Assembly: GCA_964007475.1 (NCBI GenBank)
Contig: OZ023273.1
Span: forward strand, 6,653,234-6,717,233
Length of the DNA: 64,000 nt
Direction: 5' to 3'
Source: Hybos culiciformis
Taxonomy: Eukaryota > Arthropoda > Insecta > Diptera > Hybotidae
Each line of letters begins with the position of its first letter. The first letter of the stretch is position 1. A program made the translations under genes and the position numbers. The notes beneath the pieces were generated by a model. That model had not been told where the DNA came from and searched no databases. It saw nothing but the letters and a program-made list of their open reading frames with translations. Positions 1 to 12,198 of the stretch are shown one piece after another.

Positions 1-2136
1 TATAGTATTTAGCCCCTGGTTGTGACAAAAGGAATTTGAAAGTAAAGTATCTTAAATCAAATTGTTTAAAATAGACTTCATTTCAGAGGTACTGTTATAT
101 ATATTTTTTAGATTGATTTAAATATATTCAATGGCATATAATACTTGTCAAACTAATCGAATATATTAAAAATTTTGTGTCAATAATTTTATTTGATTAA
201 GTAACATTTAAATTTCTAAAAGAAAAATTTGTGTACATATACTGAAAATATTTATATGAATCGAAATAGCTATATCCAAAAAAAAAATTATATGTTTTAT
301 ATATAATTGTCGTTTGTAAAATAATTAAATTGAATAATTAACAATGCATCGAAAAATAAAAAAAATATATATATTCTTAATGGATTAAAATTTAAAGTTT
401 ATATAAAGTATCTAAAAATGTGAAATATTAGGACAATTCCGGGTGTTCATATACATAAAAACAATGTATACATATAAACATACCTATAAATTATTTTTTT
501 TTTGTCTTTTCCCATTCTTTCTGCTTTTATGAATGAGTTTAATTTTTTTTTTAAATTAAAATTCCTATGAAATGAAATGAAGGCAATATATTTTAATGGG
601 ATTAAAATTAAGATAAAAGACAAAAATTGAAATTGAAAAATCATTAAATATTATATTGTTAGTGCAATTGAAAAATTATTTTTTTACATGAAAAACTCTT
701 TACAAATGATATATAATGTTGTTTCTGCAAAAAAAACCTATTTATATATATCTATAGAGAAAAATTATTTTTCTTTAATAATTTTTGGTCATCTATCTTC
801 TAAATCCATTTTGTTTCTCTTGATAAATCGTATATAACAAAAGTTTATTTCTAAATTTATTTTTAATTATCCTTGCTCTATCCTTGTTATTTTCTTAATA
901 TAAAAAATTTCAACAGGCAAATTGTCAAAAAAAAATATATACTAAAATCTTCCTATGTTCTTTGCAAAAGATTAATAATGCTCTCGTCTTGAGTATAATG
1001 TACACACTGAAAAGAAAAATCGTTGGAAAATTGACTATAAGAAACAGCTTTAAACTTTCAGTGCATTTCCGAACACCTCGCTGTTTATTAGAACCCAAAA
1101 TTGACCTTCCTTTTGAAGAAACAAGACCAATGATAATATTGACCAGCTAGTAATATGGTATTATTAACCTACAATTGCATATGGTACAAGATAGTGTACA
1201 ACATATTCAATAAATCATGGACGGAATGGAAAGAAGTTATATGCAGCAACAAACTACATTTTTTTTAGAATAAACCTTGAATTTCAATTTAAAAAAAAAA
1301 TAAAAATCAATTTTTAAATTTATAACGAAAATGTGTACAAAAAAAAAATTCACATTTACTTATGTAAGAAATTGCAAATTGGCCCATTTTCTTTATACAT
1401 TTCTGAATTATATACATTCATATAAATAATATTGAAAAGGAATGGAATTTATTTTTTTTTGTTATAAATATGATTTTCTTTTTTATACAAGTTACATGCG
1501 AGAAGAATTTGAAGAAAATAAAATGTATGGAGAAAATAATATTTTTGACCTATATATTTTCTCTGTAATATTCAGAAATAGTTTTAATGTAAATATAATA
1601 ATGTAGTTATTATTTAAAATATTTATGAAAAATCTGTAAAAAAAAAAAGAATTATTTTTCATGATAAAAATCATTGAAATTTGTAGATTTTGAAGGTTTA
1701 TATAGTTTTATTTCATGTATTTTTTAAAAAAAGTATATCTTTTGTATAGCCGGATATAGAATACACATTTAGTGTATGAACGATAGTATATTATATGTAC
1801 GTAGACGTCAATATTTATTTGTGTAAATTATTTTTGAATTAGTGAATATTTCGTTGATAGGAGATTTGATTTTTTATCTTAAAAAAATTTATTGAATGTT
1901 TTTATTTTATTTAAATTTTTTAAGCCATTAATTTGGAATAAAAACCATTTTTTATAGCGTGTAAATCTTCTTTGTTTTTTTTATCCAAAATTTAGTTTTT
2001 TAGCTTTGTCAAACAGTCTGGAATTATATCTGACATGTGATGTTAATGCAATAGCATTTCATTATTTAATTTCAATTAATTAAATTAAAGTTAAATAATC
2101 AAATGTAATTTCATTAACATTTTAATCATCTAATAT
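1..2136. other. AT-rich region, no recognised gene
   Basis: This stretch is mostly A/T runs with many stop codons in all frames. The most complex part is about 961-1260, where a plus-strand frame of 62 codons (962-1150) is open. It has mixed amino-acid composition and no recognised motif or clear splice sites, and could be decayed mobile-element sequence. Confidence 0.6.
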
Positions 2137-2602
2137 CTTGTTCACACTTAGCTAATTTAACATGTTCGCAAAGAGTTAAACATCTTTGGAAAATCGACCG
2201 TTCACACGATGTTAACATGTTTAGCTCTGTCAGATAAAGAATTTCAAATAATACGGGAGATAAGCTCAAAGGAACTGACGAGCCCAAAAAATTAAAAATA
2301 TAAGAAAGTTGTGTCAAGGTTAAGAACTCGCGCGTCGTTTATCTTGAGTGTATCTCCACCTTTATAAAATTATCAAAGTCAAAAATGACATGCCCAGTAA
2401 AAATTAAGGCACACTGAATATTGCATAACAAAATATTATGGAAAAATTACTCATTCATCCATGAAAATTAACATGTTTTTGTAGAAACATGTTCAAGAAC
2501 GTGTTTCTGTTTTAATTTTTTTACTATGAAAAAATAACATAAAAAACACCAACGGAACATGTTCGTTGCCCAAACATGTTAAATTAGCTAAGTGTGAACA
2601 AG
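2137..2602. mobile_element. Inverted-repeat (MITE-like) element with 30-bp termini
   Basis: The two ends (2137-2166 and 2573-2602) are perfect 30-bp inverted repeats beginning CTTGTTCACACTTAGC. The interior holds several copies of the palindrome AACATGTT, at both ends and near 2212, 2471 and 2488, a subterminal pattern often seen in DNA transposons. No transposase frame is present, so it would be non-autonomous. The flanks (TCTAATAT on the left, CTATAATAT on the right) are similar but not identical, so the target duplication and superfamily stay open. Confidence 0.7.
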
Positions 2603-2646
2603 CTATAATATGGGATTCGTATTATAGCTTTAGAACTTGCATAATG

Positions 2647-2953
2647 CTTATCCTACATTAAGAACTTGCATAAGCTCATTTTTTTCCATATAAAAAAATA
2701 AACATAAAAGAACTTGCATATGCTCTTATGCAAGTTTCAAAAAAAACAAGTTGCCAAGTTTTTTTCTTTTTTAGCACAAGTTTGCGCAAATTTCTTCATA
2801 TTTTGAATGTTGGCACTGTTTTTTTTCGTTTGTTATTATTATTTTATAGAAATATTTCTTCATAAAATTTTAAATATTTTAGTTTGTTTACAATTATTTT
2901 TTTTAGCTTTCAAAAAAATAAAGTGTGAACGGATTTCTTTAATGTAGGATAAG
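2647..2953. mobile_element. Second short inverted-repeat element
   Basis: The ends are inverted repeats starting CTTATCCTACATTAA (2647-2664 and 2935-2953), with one indel. The interior repeats the motif GAACTTGCATA in both orientations (about 2632, 2662, 2710 and inverted near 2730). It lies 44 bp after the preceding inverted-repeat element and just before the Helitron pair, so this is an insertion hotspot. There is no coding capacity and no clear target duplication. Confidence 0.55.
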
Positions 2954-2986
2954 AAACTTACCTTAGAATATAGTTTGGAAAGGCTA

Positions 2987-3266
2987 TCTAATATAATAAA
3001 AGGTGAACTCACCTCTTAAACGACCTTGACAGTGTTGGCACTTTCCACTATTTATTTTTTTAAACGTAAATAATAAATAAAATAATCGAATGACTATGCA
3101 ACACTGATTGCAAGGCGTACTTTGATAAAAACTTAAAATAAACAAAAAAAATCAAGGCGTCCTTTATCAATAAAAAAATAAAAGCATTCTTTTCGAAATG
3201 ACAAAAATCAACCCATAGTTACTAGGCTAGGCCTGCACTATTTTTTCTGTGCAGGCTTTTTTCTAG
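2987..3266 (+). mobile_element. Non-autonomous Helitron, copy 1
   Basis: The element starts with TCTAATATAATAAAAGG and ends in CTAG. A perfect 8-bp stem (GCCTGCAC at 3231-3238, GTGCAGGC at 3249-3256) sits 10 nt before the end. A 5' TC, a 3' CTRR and a hairpin about 10 nt upstream of it, with insertion between A and T, are the defining Helitron termini. The left flank is A and the right flank is T. At 280 bp with no Rep/helicase frame it depends on an autonomous partner elsewhere. Confidence 0.85.
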
Positions 3267-3268
3267 TA

Positions 3269-3546
3269 TCTAATATAATAAAAGGTGAACTCACCTCTTA
3301 AACGACCTTGACAGTGTTGGCACTTTCCTCAATTTATTTTTTTAAACGTAAAAAATAAATAAAATAACCGAATGACTATGCAACACTGAATGCAAGGCGT
3401 ACTTTGATAAAAACTTTAAAATGTAAACGAAAAAACCAAAGCTTACTTTATAAAAAAATAAAGCATTCTTTTCGAAATGACTAAAAATAGGGCATAGTTA
3501 CTAGGCTAGGGCCTGCACTATTTTTTCTGTGCAGGCTTTTTTCTAG
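3269..3546 (+). mobile_element. Non-autonomous Helitron, copy 2 (tandem)
   Basis: This 278-bp copy is about 90% identical to the first by eye and shares the same TC start, CTAG end and stem (3511-3518 / 3529-3536). It lies head-to-tail 2 bp (TA) downstream of copy 1. The flanks fit two separate A^T insertions into an original ...CTATATG... site. There is no coding capacity. Confidence 0.85.
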
Positions 3547-6295
3547 TGTTTAACATGATTTGAAATCTATTTGTGCCGTAGAAGTGTCTAAAAAATGTAT
3601 TCCCTACAAGTTTAAACAAATAAATTCTTCACTAACTTCACATTTATCACTGAATATATAGGTAAATAAATAGAAAATTCATGCCCCAGTAATACCTTGG
3701 CGATTTTAAGTTAGGCGGGTTAGTTGGAGTTTTGGCATATTGTGTGTTGTTCACGTTTTATATATAGCAAGAAAATTTAAATAATATCATCATCATTGGT
3801 ATGTTTTAAAATTCTGTGAAATCTGAAAAAAAAAAAAAAAAAATTGCATTTGTTGAGTTATTTTGAAATAATTTTGTAATTCCTTTTAGGTAGAAAAAGC
3901 TTTATATGTATTATGTTTCACATTACTTTATTTTTTTTATAAATTTTTAAAGGAATAAAAGATAAAAGATTTTCATTTTTGATCGAGTTGTAACTATTAA
4001 TGTAGGTACGTACAATAAATGTAACGAATTTTTTTTATTACATTATGATTTTTCAAGCTAAAAGCTAAAAGGATTTAGTGTGGATATATAGAGAACAAAT
4101 TATAGAATTTTTCAGTAAAAATATTACGAGAATTTATGACAATATAAACAATTTAAATACAAAAACTATATAATAATTGATTGACTGCAAAAAGGAATAA
4201 AAATATACGAATTTTTGTATTGTGAAATATAGCTTTCAGTTAATTAATTCCCATTTATTCACTTCAAATAATAAAAATGTGAATTAAAAGTTTATATAAT
4301 ATTTATTTTTTCAAGTTTATAATATTCATGTTTACAAAGACATAATGATAGTAAATTAAATAGATTGCGATATTAACAAACGGCGGTTTTAGCAATTTTC
4401 AATTATATAAGTTTGCATCAAAGATCTATTTTATATTTGAATAGACTTAATTATGTTAATCTAAATTCAATAAAAATTGAAAAGCATAAATTCAGGAAAT
4501 AAAAATGATATCAAAAAATCATTAAAATTTAATTGATTTTTAGATTTATATAAATAATAAAAATTATTTTTTTTTTATTATATCGATTACAATTTAATGC
4601 AATAAAATCTCTCCATGATTAAAATATGTACATTAAATAGAAGATTATCAAAATCAATGTTATTTTTTAAATTTATTTTAAATATAAATTCTATATGTAT
4701 TATAAATTGTATTAAAATGAAAGTATTTTAAATGAAAATACCAAAATAATCCTAACTACATATAATCGTAAGTCGTAACTAATTTTATTTACTTAATGAA
4801 AAAGAATTCTTCTATCAACATCACGATAATTCATAATATTGACATTTCAAGCATTAATGTAATGTAAGATTATTATTTTTTTGAGATAATCTATTTCTAT
4901 TTTCTTTATCATTCTGATGAGTCTTAATCTTTCAATATAGAGGCAATAGATTTTTTAAGTTTCCTGCTTGAATTTTAAATAATTTATGTATTCAAGTTAC
5001 GCATTATAAATAAAAAAATTTCAATTCTGAGGGATTACTAACCTCGTTAAAATCTTTCCAGATTAATATATAATATAGTGAGTGCGCTTGAATTATATTT
5101 GTTACAAAGTGAGTATAAAAAATGTAAGCCTTTATAGTTAATGTAAATATAAGGGATAGACGGATCATAACATGTATATATTACAAAGTTCTTTTATACA
5201 TTATTTGTTTTTTTTTGTTGAAAGGAAAAACCTAAATTCCAATGAATAGATTTACAATATATACTCTTTCATTACTAGGTATGTATAACAAAAAAAAATA
5301 TTGATTTTTTTTTCTTTTATACGTATTTTATGTTTCAATATAGATAAAAACATTATTACACATATATTCATTTATATATATATTTACATTTAGAGATAAA
5401 AAATTAAAAATTTATATAAAAAAAAAAAACAAAAACAAAAAAAAAAAATTAATATCTCATGGATTCATGTAGATATTATGTAGACCTCCAATGAATTTAC
5501 AAAAAACGCGATGTTATACAATTAATACATATTTTGAAAGGATTATCGCGAAATCAAAGCGTAAAACCATTTCCAATACCCATACTTATATAGAATATAG
5601 AATGTATATATATATATGTGTGATGCATAATATATAATATGTTTGTTATATGTATATTCATAAAACATTTTCATTAAAGGATTTAATATTTTTATTTTTG
5701 TTTTGATTTAAATTGAATTCTTTTTTTTTTTGTTCTTTTAAATGAGAATTGTTTTAATTATTATTATTATTATTGTTATTTTATTTTGATGTTAATCTGT
5801 TATGTTTTGAAATAAAAAATTATATATACATGTATGTATAGGATTAAACAAAAAATCATATATATCTTATACATAATATAAAATTTTTAATGTATCTTAA
5901 ATTAATTTATGATGGTTTTTTTTATTTGGAAATTTGATTATAAAATTTTAATATAAAAAATTTACAGATTTTTTAATTTTTTTCAATTAGTATTATTAGA
6001 AAATTTAACCTAAAAATGAATATGTATTATTGCTTGACTATATGGCTTTAGATTAAGTTTATAATTAAAATTACTTTGATTACATATAATTAATTATTCC
6101 TACTTCCTAGTCAGGATATCTTTTTAACAAAATATTACTAGTGCTGTGCTAGTACAAATCAATTATTAAGAATTTATATTATTAAAATTGTTGAACGTTA
6201 TAGTATACCAAATATAAGGTCATTAAATATTTTCATACCCTGTTTTTGTAACGAAGTTAAAGTAAAATAAAAAACGAAAACTAAAGATATCTAAA
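3547..6295. other. AT-rich desert
   Basis: I see only homopolymer A/T runs, TA and TTA microsatellites (for example an ATT repeat near 5758-5778) and no credible reading frame or RNA gene. Confidence 0.6.
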
Positions 6296-6560
6296 ATATC
6301 GCCTGCTCAGAAATGAAACAACGTATAATGAAAAGTATAGTTTCGAGTAATTTGAATTTAAAGATTTGAAAATTAAAAGAAACGTATGAAAAAATATCAA
6401 GTAGCGTACAATTTTCATCTAAAAAAACCATTTTAATCAACATTAAGAATATTGCAAAGTAGTTGTACTTATAAAATCGAGTACGAGGAATCGAATGGTG
6501 CAATTGTCAAATAATGACGTATAAATGTCATACGTTGTTTCATTTCTCAGCAGACGATAT
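6296..6560. mobile_element. Inverted-repeat (MITE-like) element, 265 bp
   Basis: Termini of 31 bp (6296-6326 and 6530-6560), starting ATATCG and containing AGAAATGAAACAACGTAT, match as inverted repeats with two mismatches. The interior is AT-rich and non-coding; a 70-codon minus frame across it is a by-product. No target duplication is evident, so the class is not assigned. Confidence 0.65.
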
Positions 6561-8374
6561 AGTATGCTCCAAATTTTAAGTTCTTGTTTAACAAAACTTT
6601 AATTCAATAATTTATTTAATTTCGAAACAATTTAAACTATACTAATACCAATAGCTTGAAGAGAATTAAATAAAATGAAATTTGGACAAGTCATTAATAT
6701 TGCTGTATACAACATTGTGAATTATATGGTATCGAAAATATTGCACTATTAGTCGAAGATTAAGATATACATATTTTATGTCTTTCATGTTTTATCCATA
6801 ACTTTTAAGTTACAAAATTTCATATTTGATTTTTAATTTCAAACTAAAAACGAAAAAAAAAAACATTCGATCATTCCATTAGATTTATGTTGATTTATGT
6901 TTACACTAGGTATACATACATACAATTTTTTTTTCCACTAAAAATTGAGTCTATATCTTCCCTTTTCAGTATCCACATATTTGTATTTACTGTTTTTTTT
7001 TTTTTTTGTATGTAAAAATAAAAAAATAATAAAAAAGGATATGTGTTAACAAATTACACACAAACTTAACCTAATTTTATTATGTGGAAACAATAATTCA
7101 ATAACAGACGTGCATGATTTTTATCCTGCTAATATATTTTTCCGTAAATTTATTTCTATTTTATTTTTTAATTTTATTTCAAACGCATGTTAGATAAAAA
7201 TAAATTGGTTTGAAGTAAAAGAGATTTTTCAAAACTGATTGATTTCGAAAAAAAGAAAAAATTTACCTACATAAAATACATTTTGGCTTTATAGAGTACT
7301 TGCCCCTTTAAAGTCAAAAAGTCTTATTTAAATCATGAATGATTAATATGATTTTTTTTTTACAATAAGTAATTAGAAAAGATATACATATATGTATATT
7401 TTTCTAGACCACTTATCAAAGTTTATATTTTATTTTGCATTGATATCATTATTTAAAAGAAATATGTCTGCTTTTAACAATTTACCAAATTGTTTCTTGG
7501 TTTATATTAAAGGAATATGAACATCTAAGCACGGTAATTTTTTAATATCAAATTTAAATCTATCTTTATTAGGTAATACATTATTATCTTTAAATATTCC
7601 TAATATTGAATTTCTGATAGTGTTTTTGGAAACATTAAGCACGTCACATACGATACGAAGTAAACAACGAAACTAATACAACATACTTCCCAGCCATTGT
7701 ATAGTATATATTATATAACTTATAAAATTTAAAAAAAAATGAAAGAAAATTCCAAATTTTGCAATTAAATTTAATTGTCAATATAAAATTTTTATATACA
7801 TATATATAAAATGTTAAACTAAAGAGCTTTAAGAACTAAAGTGTTATTTTAAACCCATTTAAATATAAAAATTAATTTTTAACACAATTTCAATTTTTTT
7901 TTTTGCGAAAATATTCATTTGTCCGCCTCAAAAAAAAAAAAAAAAACAAAAAACTTTTAAAATTCAAAAAGAAAAATGAATTTCGCATGTATATTTATAA
8001 TGTATTCATAATGCATGAATCCTGTAAACATAGAATTTTTATATAAAATGTTCACAACTTTATGTGATGTATAATATATGAAATAAAAAAAAGCGCGAAA
8101 TTCCATGAATAACAATATCGTAAAATAGGTAGATTTATCAGGTTAAAGTAAAATACAAGGAATATAAAGAGGTAGTAAATTGGAGGTATTGAATTGTTTG
8201 TTAAATATCGTGTACTGAACACCTTCAGACTACATAACAATCGGGGAAAATATTTCGCAAAAAAAATATCAGAATTAAAATACATTAAGTAACTTTTTTT
8301 TTAATTTCGTTTTTTCGCAAAAAAATCGCGAAAAATTTCAATTTAGAATTATTTGAAAGGTGATTATGGCATTA
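6561..8374. other. AT-rich desert
   Basis: Homopolymer-rich intergenic sequence with poly-A runs near 7929-7947 and 6993-7008. No gene, RNA or clear repeat is seen. Confidence 0.6.
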
Positions 8375-8615
8375 CCAGAGGCGCGTTCTGATATTATGGT
8401 GCCCTAGGCATTCAAAATTTTTCTACATTAAAATTTACCTGAACTAATAAACAACTTTAATAATAAGGAAAACTTTCTTTAATTCATATAAAAATGGGAT
8501 TGGGATACTTTAATATCTTAAATTTAAAAAAGAATTTGATTTGTTTTTTGGTGCCCCCCAAATTGTGCTGCCCTAGGCAATTGCATTATTAGCCTACGGT
8601 GTAATATGCCGCTGG
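8375..8615. mobile_element. Degenerate short inverted-repeat element
   Basis: The outer ends read CCAGAGGC on the left and, inverted, CCAGCGGC on the right. The motif GCCCTAGGCA recurs near both ends (about 8400 and 8570). The flanking hexamers GCATTA and GCATAA could be a decayed target duplication. GC content is clearly above the surroundings. This is probably a decayed DNA element or dispersed repeat. Confidence 0.4.
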
Positions 8616-9983
8616 GCATAACAGTATTTTTTTTCCATATATTTGAATTATGGTAAATTTCAGTTTAACGTCAACATTTTGAACATACTATGTACGTAGA
8701 TACTTGTTGAAAAGAAGTTTGATATTAATTAATCCTTACTGACATACTATACATTTGTTCTATAATATACTTCAGAATACGACATTCACCGGCATATTCT
8801 AAGGTACCTGCGTACAAAATAATTTCTTAAGTATAGTGTAGAAGATTGTAGAATGTAAGAAAATGTATAGGTTTGTGAAAATGTTGAATTTTATTAATTA
8901 ATTTAATAAACTTAGCCCCTATACTTTTCCTACTTGAATTACGTTGAAAGACTTTTCAACATTGTGGAATATTTAGGACCTTCCGGGGAATATTGCTCGA
9001 GATAAATTATTGGGGTATTTATCTCAAATTAAAAGCATTTCAATATTTTTTGTGTAACAAGTTTTTTTTTTACAAGGTACACAAACATTATACATTTTAT
9101 ACATAAAAAACATATGTAATTTTGGTATTTTTTTTTTTAATGGATTAAAAAGAATATACTTTTATACATTAAAAATAAACACAAAAATTACATATATGTA
9201 AATTATTATGTAAATTTATTGATGTCATGTTTTGTGTCAAATTTTACCACTTTTTGGTAATAACTTGTAAGGTTATTAAGGATTGCTATAATTGAAAAAA
9301 AAAAAAAAATAAAATAAAAAAATAAAAGTTGTTGAAATGAAGAAATTTTTTATTTTTGAAAAATGGAAAGCAAATTAAGAAATAAATATTTAAATTAAAA
9401 AAAAAAAAAAAGTCTTTTTTCCATTTTTAATGTTTTATAACAGCATGACGTGTTCTAATAAATCAAACTTTTAAAAGAAAAACTGTTTTTTTATTTTTTT
9501 TATTATTCAATATTAGAAGAATTTTTGTTTTTACACTTTACGAAACATTTTTATGTTTAGTCGGAAGCACCTTGGTTTGAATTACACACACAAGATTCAT
9601 GCTAAGTGAGATTTTTATAGACTTAAGGTTTATTTATTTTATGTATATCGTACGAACATATGTTATGAATATACAGGAGTAGTAAAGTTTTTAAATAAGT
9701 ATATATGCGCTGTGCTTGGCAGTATGGTGAAGATTTTCAATCTACAAACTTATTTACTTATTATTTACTGAATAACTAAATTCTATTAATATGATCTCCA
9801 GTAAGTAGTGAACAACCATATACAGATAAAAATAAATATGATCTTATATTATGATTCTTAAAATTACTAAGTTACTTTCTTGTCAGCTCAAAAAACTAAT
9901 TTCTGTAGAATTTTTCATAAATACAGCATAAAAATAATATTAATAACCTACCTTAACATTTAATCACGAACATTTTATCCTAT
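8616..9983. other. AT-rich desert
   Basis: A/T homopolymers (poly-A near 9295 and 9399) with no recognised gene or element. Confidence 0.6.
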
Positions 9984-10239
9984 CGAGACCTTAGAACAAC
10001 AAGGTTCTAACTGACAAAATAACAAAAAATGAGATATATATGTATTTATAGGTTTTTACCCATGATATTTTCATTTTTGTATTCAGATTTTATCTAGTTC
10101 TATCGGTTTTGAAAATGTGGTTTGATTTTGTTCTAAAAAAAAGTTCTATCTGCAATGTCGCCTCGTACAATAAGTAAACAATAAGTAAAAAATACAATAA
10201 GTAAATAAACAGTTAGAACCTTGTTGTTCTAAGGTCTCG
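9984..10239. mobile_element. MITE with perfect 30-bp inverted ends and CTAT flanks
   Basis: Positions 9984-10013 and 10210-10239 are a perfect 30-bp inverted repeat beginning CGAGACCTTAGAACAACAAG. The tetramer CTAT lies immediately outside both ends (9980-9983 and 10240-10243), a likely 4-bp target duplication. The 256-bp body is non-coding and contains three ACAATAAGTAAA-like repeats near 10169-10205. Intact termini imply a fairly recent insertion. A 4-bp duplication is not enough to name the superfamily. Confidence 0.8.
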
Positions 10240-11116
10240 CTATAGTATTACTATATATACTAATTGTATATGTCACACCTTAAAATGCTAATTGGAAAGT
10301 TTGTGATTTAAATCAAATTAGTTCTTTAACAAAAAAAAAATAATTACCTGTAGTTCTTATCTAAAGAAAATTAAAATAAAAAATTGAAAAACAAAATAAA
10401 AATTAAAACATTTGACTCATTTATATTAAAACGTTCATAACATCTGAAAAATTTTCTTTAATTTTTTTTCTTAGTTTTGAATTGAAAAAAAATAGCAAGT
10501 TTTTTCACTTAACAATTTTTTTTTAACAGAATGATTCTATTTAAAGTAATTAACTTTCATGTTTTCAGGTCAAATTCAAATGTCAGAGTTTAATTATAGT
10601 AAAATATATAAAAAACGAAAAATATTTCTTATTGGAATATGAAGAAAAATCACGATATCATTGGAATGAAAAAAATTTCGTGAACAGGAAATCTTCAAAA
10701 TTAATTTTATAATATGTGTAATTGTTTAGGTGTGTGTGATCCGGTGATGAAAGTGATAATCTTTAAAGATTAAGTTCTGAATATTAACTAAATGCCTACA
10801 AGTCTATATCTATAGTAGAGCATAATAAATTTGGGATCGTACTTATTGGTCTCAGCGTAATGGTATAAGACTTAGTAAATTAAACATAAATTTTACAATA
10901 TTGGGAGAATTCTTCTTTTCGTGAAATATTATACAATTATGTCCAATGATTTCCTACAATGTACATATCCACATGTAAAAATTAATTTGTCTAGCTCACA
11001 CATTGTAATTGTAACAAATTTAAGAAAAATAAACTTGGTTTTTTGTTTTAAATTATTTTATTTGTTCATTTTAATCAAAATCATATTATCGAATTTTATT
11101 TTTATACCATAAATGA
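10240..11116. other. AT-rich spacer
   Basis: No gene is seen. A 63-codon frame at 10921-11112 is hydrophobic low-complexity sequence with no supporting motif. Confidence 0.5.
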
Positions 11117-11210
11117 TTTTAATGCGTTGGGGTTCGTTATGTTGTATTTAGTGCTATAGAATTTAGATCACTAAATGGAGTATTATATACGTCAATACAC
11201 ATGCAATCAT

Positions 11211-11310
11211 TTAGATGCATCTGCGTAAATAATGAAAAAATTTAGATGCATCAGCGTATATAATGAAAAAATTTAGATGCATCAGCGTAAATAATGAAAT
11301 CATTTAGATG
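11211..11310 (+). repeat. 31-bp minisatellite inside composite copy 1
   Basis: About 3.3 units with starts exactly 31 bp apart, each containing TTAGATGCATC and GCGTAAATAATG. The same units in the same variant order occur inverted in copy 4 (about 61793-61893). Confidence 0.85.
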
Positions 11311-11450
11311 TTTCGTATTGAATATTACGTAATACCTAACATAATATTTCTCACAATATTTCAATACAGCCAAATACAAAAAAAAAATGAGAAAAAATGA
11401 GAAGAAAAAATATTCTCTCTTTGCAACTACCTCTCCCCTACGCATTAAAA

Positions 11451-11645
11451 CAGTATATTGGATATGTAAACAAAATTTGTTATACAACTCGTTCTGTATT
11501 TACACAAAAATACATTGACACTTGTCAATTTATATCACTCGACCTTCGGTCTCGTGATATAAGTATTGACTCGTGTCAATGTATTTTTGTGTATACAGAA
11601 CTCTTAATTAATAACAAATTTAGTTTACATATACAATAATCTACT
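11451..11645 (+). repeat. Foldback palindrome of composite copy 1
   Basis: The left arm runs from CAGTATATTGGATATG to CACTCGACC. The right arm reads back as GGTCTCGTG through ACATATACAATAATC. If transcribed it would make a long double-stranded hairpin with a 3-nt loop. Confidence 0.85.
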
Positions 11646-12198
11646 ATTAATGGGCATGTGCGCGGTATGTTGTATTTAGTAGAATATAATTTAGAACGCT
11701 AAATGGAATATTATATGCGTTAATACACATGCAATCATTAAATGCTTCATTCCATTCATTAAATGCTTCATTCCATTCATTAAATGCCTCTTCCATTCAT
11801 TAAATGTCTCTTCCTTTCATTAAATGCTTCATTCCATTCATTAAATGTTTCATATTGAATATTCCGTAATACCTAAACAAAAATAATATCACTCACAATA
11901 TTTCAATACAGACAAATACCAAAAAAAAAAAAATGTGTATATCAACTTTTGTTTTTTTTTTTCACTGCAACTACCTTACACATGCACATTAAAACAGTAT
12001 ATTGGATATGTTAACAAAATTTGTTATACAACTCGTTCTGTATTTACACAAAAACACATAGACACTTCTTGTCAATTTATATCACTCGACCTTCGGTCTC
12101 GTGATATAAGTATTGACTCGTGTCAATGTATTTTTGTGTATACAGAACTCTTAATTAATAACAAATTTAGTTTACATATATACAATAATCTACTATTA
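11646..12198 (+). mobile_element. Composite foldback/minisatellite element, copy 2
   Basis: This copy follows copy 1 directly, its start overlapping copy 1's end by a few bases (TTAATGGGCATG). It keeps the same framework: inverted repeats TTAATGGGCATGTG / CACATGCACATTAAAA, the block ending CACATGCAATCATT, the CGTAATACCT block, and a foldback at about 11994-12195 centred on 12088-12098. The minisatellite slot carries a different repeat, about 21 bp (TTAAATGCTTCATTCCATTC) in about five units. The sequence is diverged from copies 1 and 4 outside the palindrome. Confidence 0.8.
11736..11850 (+). repeat. 20-21-bp minisatellite inside composite copy 2
   Basis: Units start at 11736, 11757, 11778, 11798, 11818 and 11839, each with CATTAAATG and a TTCC-containing half. 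The repeat is unrelated in sequence and period to the 31-bp repeat in the same slot of copy 1, except for the shared TTA(G/A)ATG core. Confidence 0.85.

Larger units (their letters stand above)
11117..11649 (+). mobile_element. Composite foldback/minisatellite element, copy 1
   Basis: Module A (11117-11450) is bounded by the inverted repeats TTTTAATGCGTTGGGG and CCCCTACGCATTAAAA. It contains a conserved block ending at CACATGCAATCATTTA, a 31-bp tandem repeat (11211, 11242, 11273, 11304) and a second conserved block around CGTAATACCTAA. Module B (11451-11649) is a long imperfect palindrome centred on GACC-TTC-GGTC (11541-11551), with arms of about 90-100 bp. It ends in TCTACTATTA, shared by all four copies. 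The 80-codon frame across the palindrome is conserved only because the DNA is, and shows no protein motif. The plan recalls DINE/Helentron-associated elements, but the hairpin is far longer. Confidence 0.8.

Noticed and set aside
2137..2602. GAACATGTTC-like palindromes as transcription-factor (p53- or steroid-receptor-type) sites
   Set aside because: They sit inside an inverted-repeat element and are better explained as subterminal transposon repeats.
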